Below, in pieces: positions 52,031 through 59,972 of a stretch of DNA of 64,000 nucleotides. The position numbers and the translations under genes are program-made. This stretch comes from Candidatus Poseidoniaceae archaeon (GTDB lineage: Archaea > Thermoplasmatota > Poseidoniia > Poseidoniales > Poseidoniaceae). Under the pieces are notes generated by a model. The model saw only the letters and a program-made list of their open reading frames with translations, was not told the DNA's origin and ran no database searches. Location of the stretch: assembly GCA_949372875.1 (NCBI GenBank), contig CASIAW010000004.1, positions 1 through 64,000 of the forward strand. The letters run 5' to 3'. The first letter of the stretch is position 1. Each line of letters begins with the position of its first letter.

Positions 52031-52786
52031 ATGGGCTTACATATTGAATGGCGTGGTTCGAATAAGGAAGTTGGTACTCACGAGATGATGTTGTTCGCAC
52101 TTCCAGGCGTTGGTAACGTAGGAAAAGTGGCTATTGAAGGAATCAATGCATCACACCTTTGTCACGAAGTTGCACGTTTGCACCATACTGCTCTCCCTCC
52201 ATTAGCCACGCTGGATGAGGATGGCCTACTCGCCCCTCCCCACCTAACTCTTTCCTCTATAGAGTCAGTTACTGGGAAAAGAGTGCTCACATTGACAGGA
52301 ATCTCGCAACCTCTTGAGCCGGAACATCAAGGCATGATGGCTCGAGAGGTTCTTGAATGGCTCGAATCACAGGGAGTATCTTCACTGTACGTTCTTGCAG
52401 GACTTATGGATGCACCAACTCGAAAAGAAGTCTTTGTCGTTGCTTCAAATGCTACGCATCGGATTGATTTGGAGGCAATGGGCGTCGATGTTCGCAGGGA
52501 TGAGCCAAAATCTGGAGCTATCGGCCTGGCTGCTCTCATCGCTTCTATCGGCCCCCTGTTCAACATCAACACTGCATGCGCCATCGCAACTACTGTTGGT
52601 TCAAGCGGAGACGTTTTTGCATCCCAAAGACTTCTCGAGGCTTTGGATGGGTGGTTTGAACTCGGAATTGCTTTACCAAGCGACATACAGGAGAAACTCA
52701 CTGAGAAATTATCAGCATTAGCACCTGGAAAGATTGAAGATTTGGTTGGTGAATTAACCGAATCTCCTGATGCCTTTTACATGTGA
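52031..52786 (+). CDS. PAC2-family protein (proteasome assembly chaperone 2-like)
   Basis: Member of the archaeal PAC2/DUF75 family, whose eukaryotic relatives help assemble the proteasome; in archaea it commonly follows aIF2alpha-Nop10, as here. 251 residues from ATG 52031. The family glycine loop is 'LFALPGVGNVGKVAIEGINA', followed by 'LYVLAGLMDAPTRKEVFVVA' and 'SGAIGLAALIASIGPLFNIN'. An in-frame TTG at 51947 would extend the N terminus by 28 unconserved residues. Convergent with the TM2 protein gene, three bases between stops. Confidence 0.85.
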   Translation: MGLHIEWRGSNKEVGTHEMMLFALPGVGNVGKVAIEGINASHLCHEVARLHHTALPPLATLDEDGLLAPPHLTLSSIESVTGKRVLTLTGISQPLEPEHQGMMAREVLEWLESQGVSSLYVLAGLMDAPTRKEVFVVASNATHRIDLEAMGVDVRRDEPKSGAIGLAALIASIGPLFNINTACAIATTVGSSGDVFASQRLLEALDGWFELGIALPSDIQEKLTEKLSALAPGKIEDLVGELTESPDAFYM

Positions 52787-52789
52787 AAA

Positions 52790-53257
52790 CTAATTCCGAA
52801 AATGAAGACGGTTTGCACGATTGACCAAATCGGGTATTAGAGCGATGTCGATAAGCCACAATAATCCACACCCACCGAACGTGAAGAAGTAGAAAAACCC
52901 CATTCCAATTTGGTTCAGATAAAACCTATGGCCACCCAATGGTCCGAGTAAAAACCAGAAGAGGTACGTGATGAGAACGTCCTTCTGTTGGGGATTCTGA
53001 ATATAACGCGAACCGTGTTGCTGATAATAATTCGTGAAAGGAGTTTGAGGTGCAGCTTGTGGTTGCTGATACTGAGGTTGCTGCTGATGCAAATGAGGGT
53101 TTAGATTCGAACCTCCGGGTGAAACTAATGGCTGCTGTGGGGCTGCCGGTGGTTGCTGAGGCATGTGGTAATGATTGTGAATAACATTGCCAGTATGCAA
53201 ATCTCCAGAGACGACGCTGTCTTTGACATTTGGGCCAGACGCAGGTGAGGGCTCCAT
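52790..53257 (-). CDS. TM2-domain membrane protein with Gln/Pro-rich N-terminus
   Basis: 155 residues. The C-terminal half is a TM2 domain: 'DVLITYLFWFLLGPLGGHRF' + 'YLNQIGMGFFYFFTFGG' with the family's Gly-x-His-Arg-Phe-Tyr turn, then 'GLLWLIDIALIPDLV'. The N-terminal about 85 residues are low-complexity (Gln, Pro, His, Asn; 'PQQPPAAPQQPLVSPGGSNL'), probably disordered. The cellular role of archaeal TM2 proteins is not established. The ATG at 53257 lies 55 bases from the tRNA-Ser gene, which is on the same strand upstream. Confidence 0.85.
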   Translation of the reverse strand: MEPSPASGPNVKDSVVSGDLHTGNVIHNHYHMPQQPPAAPQQPLVSPGGSNLNPHLHQQQPQYQQPQAAPQTPFTNYYQQHGSRYIQNPQQKDVLITYLFWFLLGPLGGHRFYLNQIGMGFFYFFTFGGCGLLWLIDIALIPDLVNRANRLHFRN

Positions 53258-53312
53258 GTCAATCGGTTGATGTTACTACTAATCGATAAAAAAGCCTTGG
53301 ATTGCAGTTAGG

Positions 53313-53395
53313 CGCCGAGAGAGAGATTTGAACTCCCGAGTCACAGGGACAGTGGATTTCGAATCCACCGCAATACCGGGCTATGCGATCTCGGC
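53313..53395 (-). tRNA. tRNA-Ser (anticodon CGA)
   Basis: 83-nt type II tRNA. On the reverse strand: acceptor GCCGAGA pairs with TCTCGGC, D-stem GCA/TGC, anticodon stem GTGGA/TCCAC around loop TTCGAAA (anticodon CGA, reads UCG), a long variable arm with stem GTC/GAC, and T-stem GGGAG/CTCTC around TTCAAAT. The discriminator base is G; the CCA end is not encoded. No intron. The long variable arm and G73 fit serine. Confidence 0.95.
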
Positions 53396-53450
53396 CGCAA
53401 GTGTTCGGTTTAGCGCCACCGTCATAAGCATGGTGTTGGCTCGGAGTGGT

Positions 53451-53651
53451 ATGGAGATACACCTGAAAGGCCGGGACTATGATGTCAAAATCGATATCGA
53501 AAGCGGGCGAACAGTTCGTCAGGCCTTAACAAAAGCGGAAATCCTTCCATCGATGGTTATCGTGAGCCATGAAGGCGTTATTCTCCCTCATGCAACAGTA
53601 CTTTCTCAATCAGTAGAACTGCTTGTTACGACCATTTCTTCTGGCGGTTAA
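53451..53651 (+). CDS. Ubiquitin-like SAMP/MoaD-type protein with C-terminal Gly-Gly
   Basis: 66-residue beta-grasp protein ending in '...TTISSGG'. Layout 'MEIHLKGRDYDVKIDIE', 'TVRQALTKAEILPSMVIV', 'HEGVILPHATVLSQSVELLV' parallels haloarchaeal SAMP2/Urm1 and ThiS/MoaD: short first strands, a helix, then a strand pair before the diglycine that E1-like enzymes adenylate. It could be a protein modifier, a sulfur carrier for tRNA thiolation, or both. ATG 53451 has GGAGTGG just before it; ATG 53430 is an alternative. Its stop overlaps the end of the convergent nuclease gene by four bases; it is divergent from tRNA-Ser. Confidence 0.8.
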   Translation: MEIHLKGRDYDVKIDIESGRTVRQALTKAEILPSMVIVSHEGVILPHATVLSQSVELLVTTISSGG

Positions 53652-55531
53652 TCACGATTTACTCGCTTGGAGATATGGAACTTCGTATTTCGTGAAACGC
53701 TTCCACGAACCTCAACTGCCCAGGCATCCAAACCGATGTTGGCAACAACCACCGTATCACCAATTTCTGCTAAGTCGTACTGAGGGCCCCAATCATTTGC
53801 CCATCCGTCTACTTTCATTGCACCACTTGAATCTTGAATCATTGCACCTTTACGATGCCATTCTTTGCCATTCCGACCAACACCTTTCTTTTCGAACCGG
53901 TAAATAAGACGCCCTGATATGTTCCAGCGAGCACGGAACTCCATTAAGTCGGAAGCAATTTCATCATCCGAAGCAGGTACAATACATGCATGTGGGTCGA
54001 CTTTAAGTTCAATCTCCCCCTTCCAATTTGCACTTGGAATCACATTATCGAGCCGGACTCTATCTCCTTTCGCTATGTTTTCCGGCCAGGAAGGTTGACC
54101 GTCTTGGTGCTTGTCAACTAAGAGAATTACTTTTGCAAAAGCACTTCCTTGAGACACTTTAATTTGAGGTCTTCGACCTTCTCTGCCACTCATTACAGTA
54201 AATACTTCAGCGACCAGCGTCATACGTGGGTCGAGGTCTCCGATGGGCGTTAGATCGAACGAGGTTGTATTTCCTGGCAATTGAACAGAGCCGCCGTCTG
54301 GAAGATTATCATCGCCTTGACCCCCTGGACAGATAGACTCCCAATCGCATCGAGTGCAACGGACCTCATTCGGCGGTTCTATAGCGATTCCGCCCGCTTT
54401 ATATCCGCGAACTGGAGATGGCTCAGGTGGGCATTCTTCAACGGAGGGAGTGGTTTCTCGAAGTTGATGCCACATTGATTCTAATTCTGCTTCCATTTGG
54501 GACATTTCTTCGACGTCCGGACATGGAATGGTTTTGATTGAATTCGCCCCGAGATACCAGATTTCCAATTGGTCTACGACTTGTTGCTTTTCATGAGTCA
54601 CCCACCAAAGCATTGCATACATGCGCAGTTGTTGAACATAATTCCCTGAACGGTCACCACGCCCAACACTGGCTTTCAAGTCAACAATATTTATTCTGCC
54701 ATCCCAACGATAAACCAAGTCATATTCGCCTTGAAACCAATGTTCTGGATGAACAGCATTCATCGCAAAGTTATCCGCATTTGGATCTACAAACCATGGT
54801 CGAGCAATCTCCCATGCCTCGATAAGTGTAACATCACCGTTTTGCGAAAGGGGATGATTGTTGGAAAGCGTATAGCGTCGCGCATCGGGTGACGGCCATT
54901 CTGGCCGATGGCCACGCCGCCATTCTTTGAGTTGCGGACCTCCATTCTGTTCAAGGCACCGCTGGACTTCCTTCAAGTGAAAATCTAAACCGTTAATGCA
55001 CATTTCAAGACAGTAGTCGGGATTAACTGAATTCCAATCTCCTGCTTTTCGTTCATCTTTTTGCCATTCGGCTTTCATTGAATTGAGAGCGAGGTGAAGG
55101 TGAACTTTCAATCGTCCAATACCCCACTTGCGAAGCCCATCAAGGTCTTTAGGCCACATCGAATCAGGTAGAGCCAACAATCGTTCAGCTGGCCAAGGGT
55201 CCAGACTTGAACGACTAGGAACACCTCTCTCGTCCACAGGAATGGCTGAAAGTGTGTCTGAAGCAGCATTGGCAACAAGAAGGGCTGGAGACTCCATGAG
55301 CATCCTACATACGGCTTCTTCCACTGCCCGCCCTACGAAGAGAACCGGGATTTGAGGCATTTTGAAACGACGGACTTTTTCATAAAACCAGAGTCGAGGA
55401 CAAGAGCGATAGGTATTCACTTGGCTTGCTGAAAGCCGATTATAGGGTCCGACTGAATCTTCTAATGGAGTTGCGAGTCGAACCGGCATACTACTGATAC
55501 TTTGTCGAATGTTCTTGAACCCTGCTCTCAA
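53648..55531 (-). CDS. PD-(D/E)XK nuclease with Fe-S cysteines and C-terminal OB-fold, copy A
   Basis: 627-residue RecB/Cas4-like nuclease fused to a nucleic-acid-binding domain. 'LSASQVNTYRSCPRLWFYEK' (about 34-53) is the first helix with its Cys; 'YDLVYRWDGRINIVDLKASV' (about 257-276) is the catalytic Asp...Asp-x-Lys; 'QQLRMYAMLWW' is the following motif IV (Q-x-x-x-Y). The last cysteines 'VRCTRCDWESICPG' (about 390) would complete a 4Fe-4S cluster. From about 430 the sequence changes to a beta-rich region with an OB-like 'NISGRLIYRFEKKGVGRNGK' (about 535). The start overlaps the stop of copy B by four bases, so both are made together. Role likely in DNA end processing or repair; inferred. 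Confidence 0.8.
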   Translation of the reverse strand: MRAGFKNIRQSISSMPVRLATPLEDSVGPYNRLSASQVNTYRSCPRLWFYEKVRRFKMPQIPVLFVGRAVEEAVCRMLMESPALLVANAASDTLSAIPVDERGVPSRSSLDPWPAERLLALPDSMWPKDLDGLRKWGIGRLKVHLHLALNSMKAEWQKDERKAGDWNSVNPDYCLEMCINGLDFHLKEVQRCLEQNGGPQLKEWRRGHRPEWPSPDARRYTLSNNHPLSQNGDVTLIEAWEIARPWFVDPNADNFAMNAVHPEHWFQGEYDLVYRWDGRINIVDLKASVGRGDRSGNYVQQLRMYAMLWWVTHEKQQVVDQLEIWYLGANSIKTIPCPDVEEMSQMEAELESMWHQLRETTPSVEECPPEPSPVRGYKAGGIAIEPPNEVRCTRCDWESICPGGQGDDNLPDGGSVQLPGNTTSFDLTPIGDLDPRMTLVAEVFTVMSGREGRRPQIKVSQGSAFAKVILLVDKHQDGQPSWPENIAKGDRVRLDNVIPSANWKGEIELKVDPHACIVPASDDEIASDLMEFRARWNISGRLIYRFEKKGVGRNGKEWHRKGAMIQDSSGAMKVDGWANDWGPQYDLAEIGDTVVVANIGLDAWAVEVRGSVSRNTKFHISKRVNRD

Positions 55532-57300
55532 ACGGTTGGCTCTTTAATTTGAAGGCGAGTTTTTCTCGTATCGATTCGGAGTTGGGGTAATCCTGCTCTC
55601 CAGCCAATCTCGGCGGCGAGTAATTTCAGAGTCTGACCGGGCCGAATCGACTCCATTTGACCCGTGATACTTGAACCAAAAGAGGCGACTTCAACTACCG
55701 AATGACCATCCCAGAGATGAACATTCATCATGGTCCATGGTTTTCCATCCAATCGAACACCTGAGCGTTTGCGTACGCTGAGAACGATACCTTCGACATT
55801 CGCTCTGGTACGAAGTAAACCAATACGAGTCGTTCGCTCTGAAAGTGCCATCTCCGTATTCTCAAATTCTTTGGCGGCCTCGGAAATCGGTAAAATTCTG
55901 GTCCGAGCATCGACATATAACCGAGGCGCTCCACGCCAAACTCCGGGTAGAGCATCTAAAATGACGAGTTCTCCATTTGGCTGGTCATGAAGAAGTGGAT
56001 AACAACCCGGTTCACTTTCTTCGACTGTAATTTGAGCACCACCTGCAACAAGCATTGCTCCAAGTACCGGTTCTCCGAAATGATTTGGCAAAGGACCCCA
56101 TGCACCTGTAAACTTGCCTTGGACGCTTACTCGGACGGGTATTTTTGAAAGTGGTTCACTCGGAACGGTGAGTGGTATATCTCGTAAGGATGTGATTTTA
56201 GAAAGTAATTCTTCACCAGACCAATTCCCGTCGTCATCTCGAGCAAGACTGCACCAGTGGCAGCCGGCTGCAGTTCCATCGCATGCTTCATCGGGATGAA
56301 CGGGCAATGAAGCGGGACCTGAACCCATTTTCTGCATGGCAGCATTAATTTCAAAAAATTCAGAAGTCATCGACTCGTATTCTTCACCTTTCGGAGCATC
56401 ATAGAGAACGCGATGGGGACCATTGAGATACCATCCCTCGAGTCCATCAATGCATTCACCGTCATGGGTTTCATGCCACAACCATGCATAGAATCGAAGT
56501 TGGTGTTGGAGTGACTCGGCAAATTTTGAACTTGGATCACCTGATTTAATATCGACTAATCGTATTCGACCATCCCAACGAAGAACAAGGTCCAGTTCGC
56601 CTGCTGCCCACCGCTCTGGATGGAACAAACGTTGAGGTTGGTGGACACGAGGGTCTTTGGTCCATGGACGTGCAATTTCAAGAGCCTCATTCCAAGAGAC
56701 TGGCGAGCCAAGAGATTGCCATTGCATTGCTTGTTCTGGAACGGCCCATGAGCGCAGGTCATGGTTACGAACTTTGTCGGGGACTGGGAAATACGGTTCA
56801 TCACCCCATGCAGGAGAAGGGATTTCAAATGGTGACTCATCAGCTCTAAACAGTTCTAAGTAAGGACCTCCATTCTCTTTATGGCATAATTCAACTTCTT
56901 CAAAAAGGAGCATTAAACCATTTTCAAGACGGTTTTGAAAAGATTCAATATCAACATCATCCCATGAAGTTCCTGGCTCATACCAAATACCTTCATCCCA
57001 GAGTATTTTTCCAGCATCGAGTGCTTCTTTGGCCGCTTGTGGTATTTGGCCAGTCATCCATTCTTTCAACTGCGAGAAGTTCTCAAGATGTTTTGTTGGT
57101 CGTTGCATCATTAATCCGCATAGAGCGTCTTCAAGGACAATTCCAATTACTTGAGATGGACGTAAGGGTCCAGAGATTCCTACTTTCGAGCCCAAAAACC
57201 ACTGACGCTTGCATCGTAAAAAAGTCGTAAGACCACTCGCCGAAATACGAGAGCGGGAACGCCCTAATGGCCCTCCAAGTGGTGGCATTCCGACTGGCAT
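55528..57300 (-). CDS. PD-(D/E)XK nuclease with Cys cluster and C-terminal OB-fold, copy B
   Basis: 590-residue paralogue of copy A in tandem. 'ISASGLTTFLRCKRQWFLGS' near the N terminus, catalytic 'LDLVLRWDGRIRLVDIKSGD' (about 228-247), 'QHQLRFYAWLW' as motif IV, and Cys set 'CDGTAAGCHWCSL' (about 335). C-terminal OB-like region 'ANVEGIVLSVRKRSGVRLDG' and 'HLWDGHSVVEVASFGSSITG'. The ATG at 57300 is chosen because GAGGTG (57312-57317) lies at good distance; the in-frame TTG at 57318 overlaps the ABCE1 stop. It follows ABCE1 by 14 bases on the same strand, so ABCE1-copy B-copy A look like one transcription unit. Confidence 0.8.
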   Translation of the reverse strand: MPVGMPPLGGPLGRSRSRISASGLTTFLRCKRQWFLGSKVGISGPLRPSQVIGIVLEDALCGLMMQRPTKHLENFSQLKEWMTGQIPQAAKEALDAGKILWDEGIWYEPGTSWDDVDIESFQNRLENGLMLLFEEVELCHKENGGPYLELFRADESPFEIPSPAWGDEPYFPVPDKVRNHDLRSWAVPEQAMQWQSLGSPVSWNEALEIARPWTKDPRVHQPQRLFHPERWAAGELDLVLRWDGRIRLVDIKSGDPSSKFAESLQHQLRFYAWLWHETHDGECIDGLEGWYLNGPHRVLYDAPKGEEYESMTSEFFEINAAMQKMGSGPASLPVHPDEACDGTAAGCHWCSLARDDDGNWSGEELLSKITSLRDIPLTVPSEPLSKIPVRVSVQGKFTGAWGPLPNHFGEPVLGAMLVAGGAQITVEESEPGCYPLLHDQPNGELVILDALPGVWRGAPRLYVDARTRILPISEAAKEFENTEMALSERTTRIGLLRTRANVEGIVLSVRKRSGVRLDGKPWTMMNVHLWDGHSVVEVASFGSSITGQMESIRPGQTLKLLAAEIGWRAGLPQLRIDTRKTRLQIKEPTV

Positions 57301-57314
57301 TTCTTCATGACACC

Positions 57315-59087
57315 TCAATTTTCAAACGAGTAAAAGTCGCCATCCGACCTCTGTTCTCTATCTTTTCTGCTCTCTGGTTTGTTGATTCGAGGACGCTTCG
57401 AATCATGATCTCGACGAAATGTAATGTTAACACTTTGAAGAAAGCGATTCATTCCCTCTCGGAGGCGGAACGGACCCTTAGCAGAACCATGAACCGCACC
57501 TTCACCTTCAAAGACAAGAAGAGAATCGCTAACGATATCGATAAAATAGACGTCGTGGTCAATAACAAAGGCAGATTTTTCATTTGTCTCCATGGTCTTT
57601 CGTATGGCTTTAGCAGCAACCATGCGTGCATTTGCATCTAAGTGGGCGGACGGTTCGTCAAACAAATACAAATCCGCCTCACGACCAAGACATATAGCGA
57701 TAGCAACTGCTTGTCGTTCACCACCCGAGAGTTTCTTGACTCGCTTCGGGAGTAATTTGTCGACACCCAGGGCTCGAATGACGGTTACATTGAACTCACC
57801 AGCACGCCATTTCGGGCCAATTTCTGTATCGAGCCAAAGCTGTACACTTCCATCAAAATCTGCGGTAATGTGTTGCGGCTTGTACGAAATGGAAGCGCCA
57901 TCCGAAACCCAACCTGCATCATAATCTAATTCTCCTGCCAAGATTTTGATCATCGTCGATTTCCCTGTTGCGTTAGGCCCTACAACTCCAACAACCTCAG
58001 AACGATGGACGGAGCCTTGACCAGTCGTGAGGGTAAAGTCACCAAGTTTCTTTTCAAGATCACCCCATTCAAGAACCACATTTCCTTTTTCGCTCGTTCG
58101 TTCATAGTGCTTCAAAAAGCGGATGGGTTTGTCCCGAATACGGACGTTTTCTTCAACTAAAAAGCCGTCAAGATAAGCATTGATTGCGGTACGTGTTGAG
58201 CGAGCAGGGGTAAATATCCCATATGCACCTTTGTCTCCATAGACGATGTGAACCAAGTCACACAACACATCGAGAATAGCCAAATCGTGTTCAACGACCA
58301 GAACTCGCTTGCCTCTTTCTGCCAGTGCCTGAAGAATCAAAACCATTCTCATACGCTCGTAGATATCAAGGTAAGACGATGGTTCATCGAAGAAATAGAC
58401 GTCTGCTTCTTTGAGCATGGTTGCGCAAATCGCGACTCTTTGTAACTCACCACCGGATAAAGCGCCTAATTTCCGCCCCAAGATATGTGTGATTCCAAGT
58501 TCCTTGGCAAAAGATTCGAGTTCATTTCGGTCATCAACCCGAGTGAGAAGCTCCCGAACTTCTCCATCAAACACTTTGGGCAATTTATCAATATGCTGCG
58601 GCTTTGTCGAAATAGTGACTTCACCTTCGGAGACTAAGCCAAGATAATCTCGCAATTCACCCCTGGGGAACATGGTAATGACCTCTTCCCAATCTGGGGG
58701 CGGGCTTTCCCAATCGCCAAGATTTGGGCGCATGGAGCCTGAAAGAAGTTTGATCGCGGTTGACTTACCAATTCCATTTGGACCAAGGATTCCGACAACC
58801 TGTCGTTTTCGAGGTGCTGGAAGGCGGAAAAGACGGAAGCCATTGAGAGAAAAACGGTGAATCATATCGGTGTCCAGTTCTTCAGGAAGATTGATGATTT
58901 TTACCGCATCGTCAGGGCAAAGTTTGGCCCGAATAAGGCACGGAGGACACGCAGTCTCGAGGATCTTACACTCTTCTTCATTCACTTGGATGCATTCAGC
59001 ACCACACAATCCTGCATACTTTTGCAGATATTTGAATGCGTTACTGTTCGGCTTGCAACGTTCTTGTATGAGAATAGCGACTCTCAT
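57315..59087 (-). CDS. abce1: ABCE1/Rli1 ribosome-recycling ATPase
   Basis: Twin-ATPase factor that splits terminated ribosomes. 590 residues. N-terminal Fe-S domain, then two ABC cassettes: Walker A 'GILGPNGIGKSTAIKLL' with signature 'GALSGGELQRVAICATML' and 'DVYFFDEPSSYLDIYERMR'; second Walker A 'GPNATGKSTMIKILAGEL' with 'KKLSGGERQAVAIAICLG' and 'LYLFDEPSAHLDANARM'. ATG 59087 ('MRVAILIQ') is the conserved start. The Fe-S domain is odd: cysteines at 11, 28, 32, 40, 47, 50 and 57, seven in place of eight, and the second motif reads 'CPPCLIRAKLCP' with Arg where the third Cys normally stands. See finding. It heads the nuclease pair. Confidence 0.95.
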   Translation of the reverse strand: MRVAILIQERCKPNSNAFKYLQKYAGLCGAECIQVNEEECKILETACPPCLIRAKLCPDDAVKIINLPEELDTDMIHRFSLNGFRLFRLPAPRKRQVVGILGPNGIGKSTAIKLLSGSMRPNLGDWESPPPDWEEVITMFPRGELRDYLGLVSEGEVTISTKPQHIDKLPKVFDGEVRELLTRVDDRNELESFAKELGITHILGRKLGALSGGELQRVAICATMLKEADVYFFDEPSSYLDIYERMRMVLILQALAERGKRVLVVEHDLAILDVLCDLVHIVYGDKGAYGIFTPARSTRTAINAYLDGFLVEENVRIRDKPIRFLKHYERTSEKGNVVLEWGDLEKKLGDFTLTTGQGSVHRSEVVGVVGPNATGKSTMIKILAGELDYDAGWVSDGASISYKPQHITADFDGSVQLWLDTEIGPKWRAGEFNVTVIRALGVDKLLPKRVKKLSGGERQAVAIAICLGREADLYLFDEPSAHLDANARMVAAKAIRKTMETNEKSAFVIDHDVYFIDIVSDSLLVFEGEGAVHGSAKGPFRLREGMNRFLQSVNITFRRDHDSKRPRINKPESRKDREQRSDGDFYSFEN

Positions 59088-59283
59088 CGAATCACTCCCT
59101 GGAGGGAAAAGAGAGTACAAACAGAGACTTGGCAAGAGTCATATTCTGTAGTGATGCGAGTCATGACTGTCTTCCCTCCATTGTATGCTAATTGTATGGC
59201 CTTGCTTCTAACTTAAGGAACTCCCGCCCAAGTAGCCTTGCCAAACAGAGGTTTGACTGACGTTGGGCATAGCCCAATGGTGT

Positions 59284-59823
59284 TCAAACGAGACCCTTGA
59301 GGTGTTCGTGACCTTGAATAAGTCGAACAGTGCACGGTGTTGGGAACTTCATGCTCGCCTTGCGAAGTGCATCACGTGCAACGGTGTAGTGTTCAGGGTT
59401 GATTTGTAGAGACATGACTCGCTGACCCCGCTTAACACGGGCTGCGGTTCCGACGTTTTTACCAAAAGCACAGCGCATACCTTGAGACACACGGTCTGCA
59501 CCGGCACCAGTTGCTTGCTTGTTTTCGCGAAGGATGTGGTGAGGGAATGTGTGGACACGGAGAGCGTATCCTTCTGTTCCGGCAATCTTACGAATGGTGG
59601 AATTTGAAATAACACGGGCTGCTTCTAGAGCAGTGTGACGGATTTGACAACTGTTGTCAGCACGGAGTTCCATGATGACTTTGAATTGCCCCGTCTCCGC
59701 AGCAACACGGTTTCCAGCGTGGAATGACTGGATTCTGTTGTTTGGCACACCGCCAATATACTTGCGGCGAGTGAAGGCAGGGCCCTTAAGGCGGCGATAC
59801 ATTGATGCTGGTTTACGTGCCAT
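59284..59823 (-). CDS. rpl10e: Ribosomal protein L10e (uL16)
   Basis: Large-subunit protein at the tRNA/factor-binding face. 179 residues. Family features: 'MARKPASMYRRLKGPAFTRR' start, 'IEGVPNNRI'-like 'KYIGGVPNNRIQSFHAGNR', 'LRVHTFPHHILRENKQATGA' + 'GADRVSQGMRCAFGK', and 'ALRKASMKFPTPCTVRLIQG' near the end. ATG 59823 has GGAGAG upstream; in-frame ATGs further upstream are not conserved. Downstream, two short inverted repeats (TTGGGC/GCCCAA 59263-59277; CAAAC/GTTTG about 59242-59255) lie in the 196-base gap before ABCE1. Confidence 0.96.
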   Translation of the reverse strand: MARKPASMYRRLKGPAFTRRKYIGGVPNNRIQSFHAGNRVAAETGQFKVIMELRADNSCQIRHTALEAARVISNSTIRKIAGTEGYALRVHTFPHHILRENKQATGAGADRVSQGMRCAFGKNVGTAARVKRGQRVMSLQINPEHYTVARDALRKASMKFPTPCTVRLIQGHEHLKGLV

Positions 59824-59972
59824 GATACTCTCTCCAAGCATTCCTGCGACCGATATTCCCTTTATCATCTCTCCGCCTCAAGCCTTGCCGTAAGATTTTA
59901 CGAAATGAGGAAATCATACATCTCTTCTCGTTGCATAAAAGGTTTCATGTGCTCGTTTCACATCCTGCAAAC

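Noticed and set aside
59242-59277. Two small inverted repeats after L10e as an intrinsic terminator
   Set aside because: Stems are only five and six pairs and no T-run follows; archaeal termination usually depends on T-rich tracts. Noted with L10e only.
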